From an uncultured Clostridia bacterium (GTDB taxonomy: Bacteria > Bacillota > Clostridia > Oscillospirales > Acutalibacteraceae): a stretch of 6,447 bases of DNA. Of this stretch, positions 1 through 5,665 are shown piece after piece (within the stretch, counting starts at the first letter, position 1; every line of letters begins with the position of its first letter). A program made the position numbers and the translations under genes. The notes beneath the pieces are model-generated. The model did not search any database, was not told the origin of the DNA, and saw only the letters and a program-made list of their open reading frames with translations. The DNA is taken from assembly GCA_946539105.1 (NCBI GenBank), contig CAMNHG010000074.1, positions 1 through 6,447 of the forward strand. Direction: 5' to 3'.

Positions 1-13
1 TCGGGAACTAAAC

Positions 14-49
14 GTTTCGGAAATGCAAACCTATCTCCCCGACCGAAAC
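14..49. repeat. Inverted repeat (7-bp arms) within each 101-bp unit
   Basis: GTTTCGG at 14-20 is the exact reverse complement of CCGAAAC at 43-49, with a 22-nt loop; the same arms recur in every unit. A second pair, TCGGG at 1-5 and CCCGA at 38-42, crosses the first, so both could form together only as a pseudoknot. In the minus-strand transcript the hairpin would lie just downstream of the lipoprotein stop codon. The long loop and absence of an adjoining U-run make it a poor standard terminator. The arms are visible; any structure or function is inference. Confidence 0.5.
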
Positions 50-79
50 TTTCAACTTTCCACTTTCAACTTTCAACTT
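47..79. repeat. Heptamer sub-repeat (AACTTTC) inside the 101-bp unit
   Basis: In unit 1, positions 47-79 read as four full heptamers, AACTTTC, AACTTTC, CACTTTC and AACTTTC, followed by a partial fifth. On the minus strand this is a purine-rich run of GAAAGTT units. The same run recurs at +101, +202 and +303, and its last copy ends at the 3' end of the lipoprotein gene. It is a repeat within a repeat; slipped-strand pairing at the heptamers is a plausible origin, but that is inference. Confidence 0.85.
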
Positions 80-382
80 AAAAACCGCCATATTAATTCA
101 TTCGGGAACTAAACGTTTCGGAAATGCAAACCTATCTCCCCGACCGAAACTTTCAACTTTCCACTTTCAACTTTCAACTTAAAAACCGCCATATTAATTC
201 ATTCGGGAACTAAACGTTTCGGAAATGCAAACCTATCTCCCCGACCGAAACTTTCAACTTTCCACTTTCAACTTTCAACTTAAAAACCGCCATATTAATT
301 CATTCGGGAACTAAACGTTTCGGAAATGCAAACCTATCTCCCCGACCGAAACTTTCAACTTTCCACTTTCAACTTTCAACTC

Positions 383-1819
383 TTACTCCGGTTTCGCCGG
401 CGGTTCGCCTTCGGGCTTTTCTCCGGGCTTGCCGTCGGGAGCACCGCCGCCCTCGCTGTTTGAGGAAGCAACGGTTGTCTCAATCGCCTGTCCTGTGGAA
501 GCCGAGCCGGTGTACTTAACGCCGTTTACATAAAGGCTGTGGCCGTTGAGGTTAATTGCTCCTTCGGCGCAGGTCAGCGAGGTGATGTAGGAATCGCCTG
601 TGAGCGTCCACGTTGAGCCGCTCTCTATCTCAACATAAACTCCGCCTTCCTGACCGCTCGAATTAATCGCGCCGGTGTAAGAGGAATTTCCCTTTAGATA
701 AAGGTTGAGGTTTGACACGCTGTCAACCACCATATCGCCGTTAATAACCTGACCGTCGGCATTAAGCGTTACCTGACCGCCGTTTGAGCCTTCCTTGCCC
801 CAGCCTGCTGCTGCGGCTCTCAGGAACACTCCGTTCGAGTCGTTGTTGGTAATCTGCGCGCCCTTGAGGTTGATCTCGGTGGCGGTGTTGGTTACGAAGA
901 AAACATCGCCGTTTTTGTTTGTAAGCGTTCCGCCGTTCATTGTGAAGTTCGAAAGCCCCGTTGCGGCGTCGCCGGACATTGACTGATAAATCATAACCGC
1001 CTGATAGTAGTCGGAGTGACTGCCGTTCTTTTTGTTGTTGTCGGCGGTGAGGTTGGAATTGTTCAGCGTAACTGAGTTTTTGCCCTCAACCACAACGCCC
1101 TGCGAGGTGTTCGAGACAAGCTCAGCGTTATTTACGGTGACATCCGCGGTCGAGTAGATTACCGGAGAACCCACGCCGCTTGTGGTGTAGCTTCCGCCGG
1201 TCACGTTCATTGTGCCGCCGCCGCGGTCTGAGCGTATAGCCGCCGAGGAGTTGCCCGATGTGGTAATTGTGAGGTTACTTGCGTTTGTGGTTCCGCCGCC
1301 GGTGGTCATAAGTCCGCCGGAGCAGTTGCCGCTCGTCTCGATGTAGCTGTCCGAGATATTCACGGTAGTGCCCTCGCCGTAGGTGAACACCGCGTTCGCG
1401 TGGGTTCCGTTTGTCTTGACTACCATATTCGAAAGATCGAGCGTGCCGCCGTTGGTGGCGAATACCGCTGAGTTCTCGCCGTAGAAGTCAGCCTCGTCGC
1501 CGTCTGCCTCGCCTGTTTTATTAACGAGGGTATTTGTATAGCTTTCGGTCTTGCCGTCTACGGTGATCGCGTGCTCACCGTCGGCGGTGTTTTCTATTGT
1601 GTTTTTGATTTCAATATCACTCTCGCTGAGCTTTGCCGGCTTAGCGGCGGCAGTTTCGGTCTGAGCGGCGGTCTGAGAAGCGGAAGATTCCGCTGAATCA
1701 GCCGTTGCCGTGCTCGAACTGCTCTGTGACTGACCGCACCCGGTAAAGGACGCGACCATCGAAAGCACAACCAGTACCGAAATTAAAAACATACATCTTT
1801 TACTTACCCTTGCTTTCAT
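383..1819 (-). CDS. Secreted lipoprotein with beta-helix-like repeats
   Basis: This 478-aa protein starts with a basic n-region, a hydrophobic core (residues 11-25) and the lipobox-like FTGC with Cys28, so it should be exported, lipidated and anchored to the outer face of the membrane. Residues 31-62 form a Ser/Thr/Ala/Gln-rich low-complexity linker. Residues about 115-435 are Asn/Thr/Gly/Ser-rich with recurring short strands (TVNISDSYI, TMNVTGG, VTVNNAELV, VTLNNSNL, FTMNGGTL, EINLKGAQI), the pattern of a right-handed parallel beta-helix as in adhesins and pectate-lyase-like folds. The C-terminus (457-478) is a Gly/Pro/Glu/Lys-rich tail. I see no catalytic signature, so binding of glycans or surfaces is only a guess. 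The ATG is supported by AGGAGG with 8-nt spacing. It follows the tail operon on the same strand after an 86-bp gap, and its stop lies 1 nt from the tandem array. Similar proteins in Clostridia are often labelled carbohydrate-binding or adhesin-like; the specific function is unknown. Confidence 0.9.
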   Translation of the reverse strand: MKARVSKRCMFLISVLVVLSMVASFTGCGQSQSSSSTATADSAESSASQTAAQTETAAAKPAKLSESDIEIKNTIENTADGEHAITVDGKTESYTNTLVNKTGEADGDEADFYGENSAVFATNGGTLDLSNMVVKTNGTHANAVFTYGEGTTVNISDSYIETSGNCSGGLMTTGGGTTNASNLTITTSGNSSAAIRSDRGGGTMNVTGGSYTTSGVGSPVIYSTADVTVNNAELVSNTSQGVVVEGKNSVTLNNSNLTADNNKKNGSHSDYYQAVMIYQSMSGDAATGLSNFTMNGGTLTNKNGDVFFVTNTATEINLKGAQITNNDSNGVFLRAAAAGWGKEGSNGGQVTLNADGQVINGDMVVDSVSNLNLYLKGNSSYTGAINSSGQEGGVYVEIESGSTWTLTGDSYITSLTCAEGAINLNGHSLYVNGVKYTGSASTGQAIETTVASSNSEGGGAPDGKPGEKPEGEPPAKPE

Positions 1820-1827
1820 TTTTAACG

Positions 1828-1833
1828 CCTCCT
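1828..1833 (-). promoter_or_regulatory. Ribosome binding site of the lipoprotein gene
   Basis: The minus strand reads AGGAGG, a perfect Shine-Dalgarno match, 8 nt before the ATG at 1817-1819. It fixes the start that gives a complete lipoprotein signal peptide. Confidence 0.85.
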
Positions 1834-1851
1834 AAGTTTTATTGTAACCGT

Positions 1852-1880
1852 ATTATAAAACGCGAATATTAAAAAATGCT
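1852..1880 (-). promoter_or_regulatory. Putative sigma-A-type promoter for the lipoprotein gene
   Basis: The minus strand carries a perfect TATAAT at 1857-1852, about 32 nt upstream of the start codon, in the AT-rich gap between the DUF2313 gene and the lipoprotein gene. At 17-nt spacing the -35 position (1880-1875) reads AGCATT, a poor match to TTGACA, and there is no TG extension. The -10 box is clear and the -35 weak. Together with the gap this suggests the lipoprotein can be transcribed apart from the tail operon. Confidence 0.45.
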
Positions 1881-1905
1881 TAAAGAGGCGAAAAAAATCA
1901 AAAAA

Positions 1906-2382
1906 TTATTCCGGATAGTGAAATCTGTACGTCATATGCGCCGGAATCTCGGCTTTTATCCGTTTTTCCAAAAGTGCCTTTTGACCGTCGGTTTTGTTTT
2001 CGTTAATTGTTATGTTGAACTCCGCCTGCTTAAGCCGCACCTCAACAGAATAATCGGTTAAGCCGATGTTCTCCAAAAACTCAGCGAAGTCGTCGTCGTT
2101 GAGCGTGGTCATAACGGTCTTTTCAAAGTACGTAAGCGTTTTTCTGCGCTCTGAGAGCGTCTGTTCAGGGTGTTCCCTGCCTATAAAGCTCTCGCGGCGG
2201 CTCAGTCCGTAGGTTTCGGCGGTGGCAATCCGGCTTTCGCGCTCAAGCTCGCCGAGCATTTCAAAGAGGATGTCAAGCCCCACGGCGTACGCCTTGAGCT
2301 CGCACAGAACCTCCGAGGGTTCATCAAGCCGATAAAGCCCCAGCGGAAGGAGCTTTTGCTTCATAGAGGTTAAGCTGTCCAT
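1906..2382 (-). CDS. Baseplate protein, YmfQ/DUF2313 family (Mu gp48 / PBSX XkdU-like)
   Basis: This is a 158-aa protein of the family that closes the baseplate module in Mu-like and PBSX-like tails. These proteins sit at the baseplate periphery and are thought to link wedges to fibres. What is visible: an N-terminal LLPLGLY segment (11-17), then helical ELKAYAVGLDILFEMLGELE (about 28-47) with the TAETYGL motif (54-60), an RR pair at 79-80, and a C-terminal beta-rich domain ending AHMTYRFHYPE. Length and layout suit the family. A TTG codon at 2385 would add one residue, but ATG at 2382 is preferred: GAGG on the minus strand lies 7 nt before the ATG and only 4 nt before the TTG. The ATG overlaps the stop of the baseplate J gene (TGATG), implying translational coupling. 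It is the last gene of the tail operon here; the fibre gene that normally follows is absent. Confidence 0.85.
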   Translation of the reverse strand: MDSLTSMKQKLLPLGLYRLDEPSEVLCELKAYAVGLDILFEMLGELERESRIATAETYGLSRRESFIGREHPEQTLSERRKTLTYFEKTVMTTLNDDDFAEFLENIGLTDYSVEVRLKQAEFNITINENKTDGQKALLEKRIKAEIPAHMTYRFHYPE

Positions 2383-3437
2383 CAATCCACCTCTATTGTA
2401 ATATCGCCCGGGCGGAAGAACTGCGAACCGCTCGAGGTCATAGTCTGCATACTGCCGTCAAACTCGTAGTTTTGAATACAACCTGTCGAGTACAAATACC
2501 TTCCCAGCTCCGACAGATAAAAGGTTCCGCCCAGGTCGATGGTGCCTATGTAATCGGTAAAGGCGTTGGTAATAAGCTGCACGACCTCGGCTGACTCGTA
2601 GCCCTCAACAGCCTTGACTGACACGTCCAAATCGACGTCAATATGGTTAGCCCTGAACACCGACGCCACAACGCCGAGCGGCTTGTTTTTCTGTATCAGC
2701 GCGCTCACCTCGGCGAGTGCCTCGTCGGTAACGTCCCAGTCCTTTCGCGCTACAAAAACTCCCACTGTGCCTGCTCCGCTGAACCTTTCGACCGTGCCTG
2801 CCTTGTCAATGCCGTCAACGCTTTCGGCAAGCTGCTTGTAAAACGCAGCGTTAGCCGGATTCGGGCGGTTGAGGTAGGATTTTTTTATCCTCGACCTGAG
2901 GGTTTCGTCGCTCTCCTCGTCGTCACCGCCGATAAACGTGGCGTTTGTAACGGCGTCAATACCGGCAGGCACGTTGACCGGCACCTCCGCCGTGCCCGAG
3001 GCGATGTTGCCCTTGTAGCCGGGAAGCTCTGCCTTTGCGTGAACCCTGACCGAAAAAGTCGCCTGAGGGAGCACAGCCGCCTCGGTGGTGTACACCCTTA
3101 CGGGGGTTTCGCCGTTTGTGGCTGCCACGGTGCCCTCGGGGATTTCAATGGGATAATCAAGCGTTTCGTTCACGCTGAAAATCAGCTCGCCCTCCGCGTA
3201 TGTCGCGGCTTTTCGGGTAATACCGCGTTCGGCGGCGAGGTTGTCAAGGCTTTCAGAGCTTGCCGTGTCGGCAAACATCTGGCGTTTAAGCCACTCAAAG
3301 CTGCATCCGGCGTTGTAAATCTCGCCGGCGAGCACCCTCAGGCGGATTGCGATATCGCTTGACGGGTCAATCTCACAGCCGCTTTCGGCGGTGTATTTTT
3401 CACTCATTCTGTTGTAAATTTCCTCATACGTCTCCAA
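2382..3437 (-). CDS. Baseplate J protein (Mu gp47 / P2 gpJ / XkdT family)
   Basis: This 351-aa protein is the large wedge component of contractile tail baseplates, which surrounds the hub and triggers sheath contraction. Family hallmarks are clear: the N-terminal helical region with LDNLAAERGITRKAATYAEG (64-83), a beta-rich middle with IPEGT (99-103), and the signature GGDDEESDETLRSRI (170-184) followed by RPNPANAAFYKQLAESVDGI (191-210). The C-terminal part has the DVDLDVSVKAVEGY strand region and ends FRPGDITIEVD. The length is normal for the family. The start is TTG at 3435-3437, backed by AGGAGG 9 nt upstream; no nearby ATG in frame does as well, and this start keeps the conserved N-terminal helix. 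It overlaps the end of the gp46-like gene by 14 nt, and its TGA overlaps the start of the DUF2313 gene, so expression should be coupled. This is the most secure identification in the window. Confidence 0.94.
   Translation of the reverse strand: METYEEIYNRMSEKYTAESGCEIDPSSDIAIRLRVLAGEIYNAGCSFEWLKRQMFADTASSESLDNLAAERGITRKAATYAEGELIFSVNETLDYPIEIPEGTVAATNGETPVRVYTTEAAVLPQATFSVRVHAKAELPGYKGNIASGTAEVPVNVPAGIDAVTNATFIGGDDEESDETLRSRIKKSYLNRPNPANAAFYKQLAESVDGIDKAGTVERFSGAGTVGVFVARKDWDVTDEALAEVSALIQKNKPLGVVASVFRANHIDVDLDVSVKAVEGYESAEVVQLITNAFTDYIGTIDLGGTFYLSELGRYLYSTGCIQNYEFDGSMQTMTSSGSQFFRPGDITIEVD
2388..2393 (-). promoter_or_regulatory. Ribosome binding site deciding the start of the DUF2313 gene
   Basis: The minus strand reads GAGGTG inside the last codons of the baseplate J gene. 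The GAGG core is 7 nt from ATG (2382) and 4 nt from TTG (2385), favouring the ATG. Confidence 0.55.
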
Positions 3438-3762
3438 TCAAACGCACCTCCTGTATTCTGCTTTCGGAGTTAACCGTAATTTTAAGCGTGACGGTCTGCC
3501 CGATGCTCTGCACCTCGGCGGAGGTATTGCTGAACCGGGCGAACGCCTCGTTGATTCCCAGCGCGACCCTGCGGTTTGCGTATTCGTCGGCACAGTCATA
3601 GCTGTAGTCGCAGCCGAGCGTTCTGTCATAAACAAAGCTGCCTCTGCCGACCGACGCGCTGATAACCGCGCGCTGAAAGCAGGCGTCGGCTTCGTCAAGA
3701 TAAATCATACGCCCCGCGCTGTCGAGGGCGACGTCGTTATTTTCAATTTTAACGTCGGTCAT
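3424..3762 (-). CDS. Baseplate wedge protein, Mu gp46 / XkdS (DUF2634) / gp25-like
   Basis: This 112-aa protein occupies the place and has the size of the small wedge protein that connects the baseplate J protein to the hub and sheath. Visible family-like features are the N-terminal DVALDSAGRMIYLDEADACFQRAVI segment (residues 10-34, quoted by position only in part), SFVYDRTLGCDYSY (42-55), an arginine-bearing helix EYANRRVALGINEAF (60-74) and a final beta pair VTLKITVNS...IQEVRLIG. The order spike-gp46-gp47-gp48 matches phage Mu. The ATG is 1 nt after the stop of the spike gene, with GGGAGG about 8 nt upstream. Its 3' end carries the ribosome binding site of the baseplate J gene. Whether it is nearer gp46 or DUF2634 cannot be settled by eye; they are equivalent in role. 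Confidence 0.82.
   Translation of the reverse strand: MTDVKIENNDVALDSAGRMIYLDEADACFQRAVISASVGRGSFVYDRTLGCDYSYDCADEYANRRVALGINEAFARFSNTSAEVQSIGQTVTLKITVNSESRIQEVRLIGDV
3447..3452 (-). promoter_or_regulatory. Ribosome binding site for the TTG start of baseplate J
   Basis: A perfect AGGAGG on the minus strand lies within the 3' end of the upstream gp46-like gene, 9 nt before the TTG start codon. It makes the non-ATG start credible. Confidence 0.8.
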
Positions 3763-3763
3763 A

Positions 3764-4087
3764 TCAAACCTCCCTGCCGTTAATCAGCACTCTGCCGTCG
3801 TTTTTGAGCACAATGCTCGCACCTCCGGCGGAGCACAGCTTAAGCTCGCCCTCCTGCAGGCCTTCGGTGTCAGCCAAAACCCCGAGCGAAACCTCGCCGT
3901 CGTCAAGCGGAAGCACAACCGCGCACTCGTTTTTGGGCGGAACACTGGCGATTCCGTAGGGCAGGCAGGCGCGCAGGCTTCTGTGCTCGCCCGAGGCGGC
4001 AACCGAGGTGCCGTTTTCGTACACGTTGCCCTTGGCGGACTTAGGTGCCTCGAGCGAGTTTTTTGTCATATAGCTTAGCAGCCACAT
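3764..4087 (-). CDS. Short baseplate spike protein (Mu gp45 / gpV-like)
   Basis: This 107-aa protein probably forms the trimeric central spike that pierces the target envelope. The core looks like the Mu gp45 family: LPYGIASVPPKNECAVVLPL (42-61), then DDGEVSLGVLAD (62-73), and a repeat-like tail GELKLCSAGGASIVLKNDGRVLING (80-104, given in parts elsewhere) in which short strands alternate with turns, typical of the start of a beta-prism needle. It is clearly shorter than typical gp45/gpV proteins (roughly 180-220 aa), so the C-terminal needle is minimal and no iron-binding HxH tip is present. The ATG follows the hub stop by 2 nt, with AGGAG about 8 nt upstream; the gp46-like gene follows after 1 nt. 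Position between hub and gp46-like gene supports the call. Confidence 0.78.
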   Translation of the reverse strand: MWLLSYMTKNSLEAPKSAKGNVYENGTSVAASGEHRSLRACLPYGIASVPPKNECAVVLPLDDGEVSLGVLADTEGLQEGELKLCSAGGASIVLKNDGRVLINGREV

Positions 4088-4089
4088 AG

Positions 4090-5028
4090 TTAAGTCTCCT
4101 CCCTGTCGTTTAAAACAACCGTTGTAAGCTCGCCCCTGTCGCTGAGCGAATAGGTGATTTTCCGAACGGTAAGCCCGTCGATTCTGCCGAAATCCCTGTC
4201 GTCAAGCACCGCGTCCGCACCGAGGATATCGGTTACGCAGCCGCGGATAGTCAGGGTGATTTTGTGCCCCTCAAGGTTGCTGCGGCGGATGATATTGTCG
4301 GCGGTGGTAAGGCTGTTGTTCTCGGCAGCGGTGTTAACATACCTCGCGCGCTTAATATGGCCGCACCCGGGATTTGAGTTAATCATCTTTGAAAGGTAGC
4401 CTGAGGTGCTCTTTACCTTTAAGCGCACCTCGGAAATCAGCTTGTAACGGCTGTTATTTTCTTTTATAGAATAATATTTAATGCCGTCAGAGCCGAACCT
4501 GACGGTCTTGCTGTTTTTATACCCCCTAAGGTACACCCTGCCCGCGCCCGAAACCGTCAGCTTCGCGCCGTAACGCGTTCTGCAAAAAAGCTCGAGAGCC
4601 TGCCAGCAGGTCATACCCTTGTCAATCCTCATATAGCCGATTATCGGCGTTTCGTCAAGCTGTACGTCGTCAAGCCCGAACGGCTGCAAATATTTGCGGT
4701 ACATCAGCACGGCGGTGGGGTTGCGGTAGCTCAGCGGCTCGGCTTCGTTGTCGAGCAGAACCGCCGCCGCGCTGCGCGCGCTCAGCGTAAGAGCCGTACC
4801 GCTGCCGCCGCGGATTCGCGAAAGCTCGTCGAGCTGTCCCTCAAAAATCAGCGTTTCGCCGTCGTAAGCCGACAGCCTGTCGCCCTGATTAAAAATCTCA
4901 TCATCATAGGCGCAGTTAAGGCTGAGGCTGTCGGCAGGCACGTCAAGCTCGCTCTTCCACACGGCTGAAAAAGCCTTAAAGCCCTTCCTCAGCTCTCCGT
5001 TTTTCAGCTTGATTTCATACCTCAGCAC
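4090..5028 (-). CDS. Tail hub protein (gpD / Mu gp44 / XkdQ-like)
   Basis: This 312-aa protein is predicted to form the baseplate hub, the ring that ends the tail tube and carries the spike. Visible: an N-terminal beta region (1-90) with LIFEGQLDELSRI (60-72) and TLSARSAAAVLLDNEA (81-96), the hub pattern in which a short loop precedes a helix; then PTAVLMYRKYLQPFGL (104-119) and KGMTCWQALELFCRTRYGAKL (137-157, quoted to position), a helix-strand block conserved in gp27-like hubs, and a C-terminal domain ending LTVRKITYSLSDRGELTT. The length is near the family norm. The start is GTG at 5026-5028, overlapping the last 7 nt of the LysM gene (GTGCTGA); a GAGGTG lies about 8 nt upstream. LysM gene before and spike gene after is the standard order. 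Some databases call such proteins hydrolase, but I see no catalytic motif. Confidence 0.84.
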   Translation of the reverse strand: MLRYEIKLKNGELRKGFKAFSAVWKSELDVPADSLSLNCAYDDEIFNQGDRLSAYDGETLIFEGQLDELSRIRGGSGTALTLSARSAAAVLLDNEAEPLSYRNPTAVLMYRKYLQPFGLDDVQLDETPIIGYMRIDKGMTCWQALELFCRTRYGAKLTVSGAGRVYLRGYKNSKTVRFGSDGIKYYSIKENNSRYKLISEVRLKVKSTSGYLSKMINSNPGCGHIKRARYVNTAAENNSLTTADNIIRRSNLEGHKITLTIRGCVTDILGADAVLDDRDFGRIDGLTVRKITYSLSDRGELTTVVLNDREET

Positions 5029-5537
5029 AGGCGAATCACCTCGCCCTCCGGCACGGTATCGGGACGCTTGATCTGCGGATTAAGACGCATAAGCTCGTCT
5101 ATAACAATGTTATATTTGTAGGATATATCCCACATACTCTCGCCGTTTTGAGCGGTGTGAGCGGTCTTTTTGCCGCTCTCCTTTTCCTCCATAACCTCCC
5201 TGAATACAAAGCCGTAGCCAAGCACGTTCTCCCTGGGTGTTCCGAGGATTTTAACGCTCTCGAACACGGCGAAAAGCGGCTCGATATTCTCAATCGCCAG
5301 CACACCGGCACCGCCGCGTCTGAACAGCTCCAACAGCCGTTCAAACTGCTTAAGGCAATCCTCGCCGTAAAGCTCGCCGGTGCCCTTTATGACCATATTT
5401 TTACGCCCTGTCTGCTGAATTTGCGAGACATCGTACGGCACAAGGCGTTCGGCTACGGACTTGCCGCACTCAAAGGTAATCTCCCCCGGGTTGTGGTGCC
5501 ACTCGTAACCCATAAATCTCATCGGTATCAGCTTCAT
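5022..5537 (-). CDS. LysM-domain baseplate protein (XkdP-like)
   Basis: This 171-aa protein has two parts. Residues 1-118 form the alpha/beta N-terminal domain typical of XkdP-type baseplate proteins, with FMGYEWHHNPGEI (8-20), a central KNMVIKGTGELYGEDCLKQF (47-66) and YGFVFREVMEE (108-118). Residues about 125-171 are a LysM domain: HTAQNGESMWDISYKYNI then DELMRLNPQI and a closing PEGEVIRL. In phage tails and related injection systems this protein joins hub and wedges, and LysM may contact peptidoglycan. Proteins of this type are normally encoded right after the tape-measure gene; here the gene before it is only 43 codons. The ATG overlaps the stop of that small gene (ATGA), and the 3' end overlaps the GTG start of the hub gene by 7 nt. 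Confidence 0.88.
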   Translation of the reverse strand: MKLIPMRFMGYEWHHNPGEITFECGKSVAERLVPYDVSQIQQTGRKNMVIKGTGELYGEDCLKQFERLLELFRRGGAGVLAIENIEPLFAVFESVKILGTPRENVLGYGFVFREVMEEKESGKKTAHTAQNGESMWDISYKYNIVIDELMRLNPQIKRPDTVPEGEVIRLC

Positions 5538-5665
5538 CTCTGTCTCGCCTCGTCTTCCTCGCTGAGGCGGCGGCTGTAGCGCAGGCTTTCAAGCTCAAGC
5601 TGTTCGCTGAGTGCCTCGGCGTCCTGAACTCCGCCGCCTGTCAAAATATTATAGTCCTCATTCAT
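5534..5665 (-). CDS. Small 43-aa acidic/amphipathic protein in the tail operon
   Basis: This is a 43-codon gene, ATG at 5663-5665 and TGA at 5534-5536. The protein starts MNEDYNILTGGGVQDAEALS and is then a charged, probably helical segment (EQLELESLRYSRRLSEEDEA). Evidence that it is real: its ATG overlaps the stop of the upstream gene by 8 nt, its TGA overlaps the ATG of the LysM gene (ATGA), GGAGAGG lies 10 nt before its start, and without it the operon would have a gap of about 120 nt unlike every other junction. It occupies the place where tail assembly chaperone and tape-measure genes usually lie. I recognise no family; it could be an assembly chaperone remnant, a minimal tape-measure-like peptide or a small structural linker. 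Confidence 0.7.
   Translation of the reverse strand: MNEDYNILTGGGVQDAEALSEQLELESLRYSRRLSEEDEARQR

Larger units (their letters stand above)
1..381. repeat. Perfect 101-bp direct tandem repeat array (about 3.8 copies)
   Basis: Units begin at 1, 102, 203 and 304, each starting with TCGGGAACTAAACG. The first three are full 101-bp copies and I see no mismatch between them; the fourth stops after 78 bp at 381, where the sequence turns into the 3' end of the lipoprotein gene (stop codon at 383-385). The array probably continues past the left edge. Each unit has 39 G/C of 101, clearly AT-richer than the flanking genes. 101 is not a multiple of three, so the array is unlikely to code. Inside each unit lie a heptamer run and a 7-bp inverted repeat, listed separately. 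No gene, tRNA or CRISPR architecture is visible here: CRISPR spacers would differ, whereas here everything repeats. The function is unknown; it resembles an intergenic minisatellite/VNTR. Confidence 0.97.
1820..1905. other. AT-rich gap between tail operon and lipoprotein gene
   Basis: These 86 bp separate two convergent-in-function but same-strand units. They hold the lipoprotein ribosome binding site and putative promoter. On the minus strand T-rich runs follow the DUF2313 stop codon, but I find no GC-rich hairpin before them, so a factor-independent terminator is not supported and read-through from the tail operon into the lipoprotein gene is possible. Confidence 0.6.

Noticed and set aside
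1..381. CRISPR array
   Set aside because: The whole 101-bp unit repeats without any variable spacer, so it is a tandem repeat and not repeat-spacer architecture.
383..1819. The beta-helix protein as a tail fibre or tail spike
   Set aside because: It has a complete signal peptide with a lipobox cysteine at residue 28, a Ser/Thr/Ala linker and its own promoter-like sequence, which fit a surface lipoprotein; virion proteins are not exported this way.
1858..1905. Factor-independent terminator after the tail operon
   Set aside because: There are T-rich runs on the minus strand after the stop codon, but no stable GC-rich stem directly before them; the TCCGGA palindrome near the stop has no loop.
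1876..2061. A 61-codon open frame on the plus strand
   Set aside because: It overlaps the 3' end of the DUF2313 gene in antisense, has no Shine-Dalgarno sequence and shows no recognisable features.
2643..3362. A 239-codon open frame on the plus strand
   Set aside because: It lies fully antisense to the baseplate J gene, whose family motifs are unmistakable; its translation is rich in Arg, Cys and His with no recognisable domain, and long antisense frames are expected in GC-rich coding sequence.
5148..5579. A 143-codon open frame on the plus strand
   Set aside because: It is antisense to the LysM gene and the 43-aa gene, and shows no domain pattern or convincing ribosome binding site.
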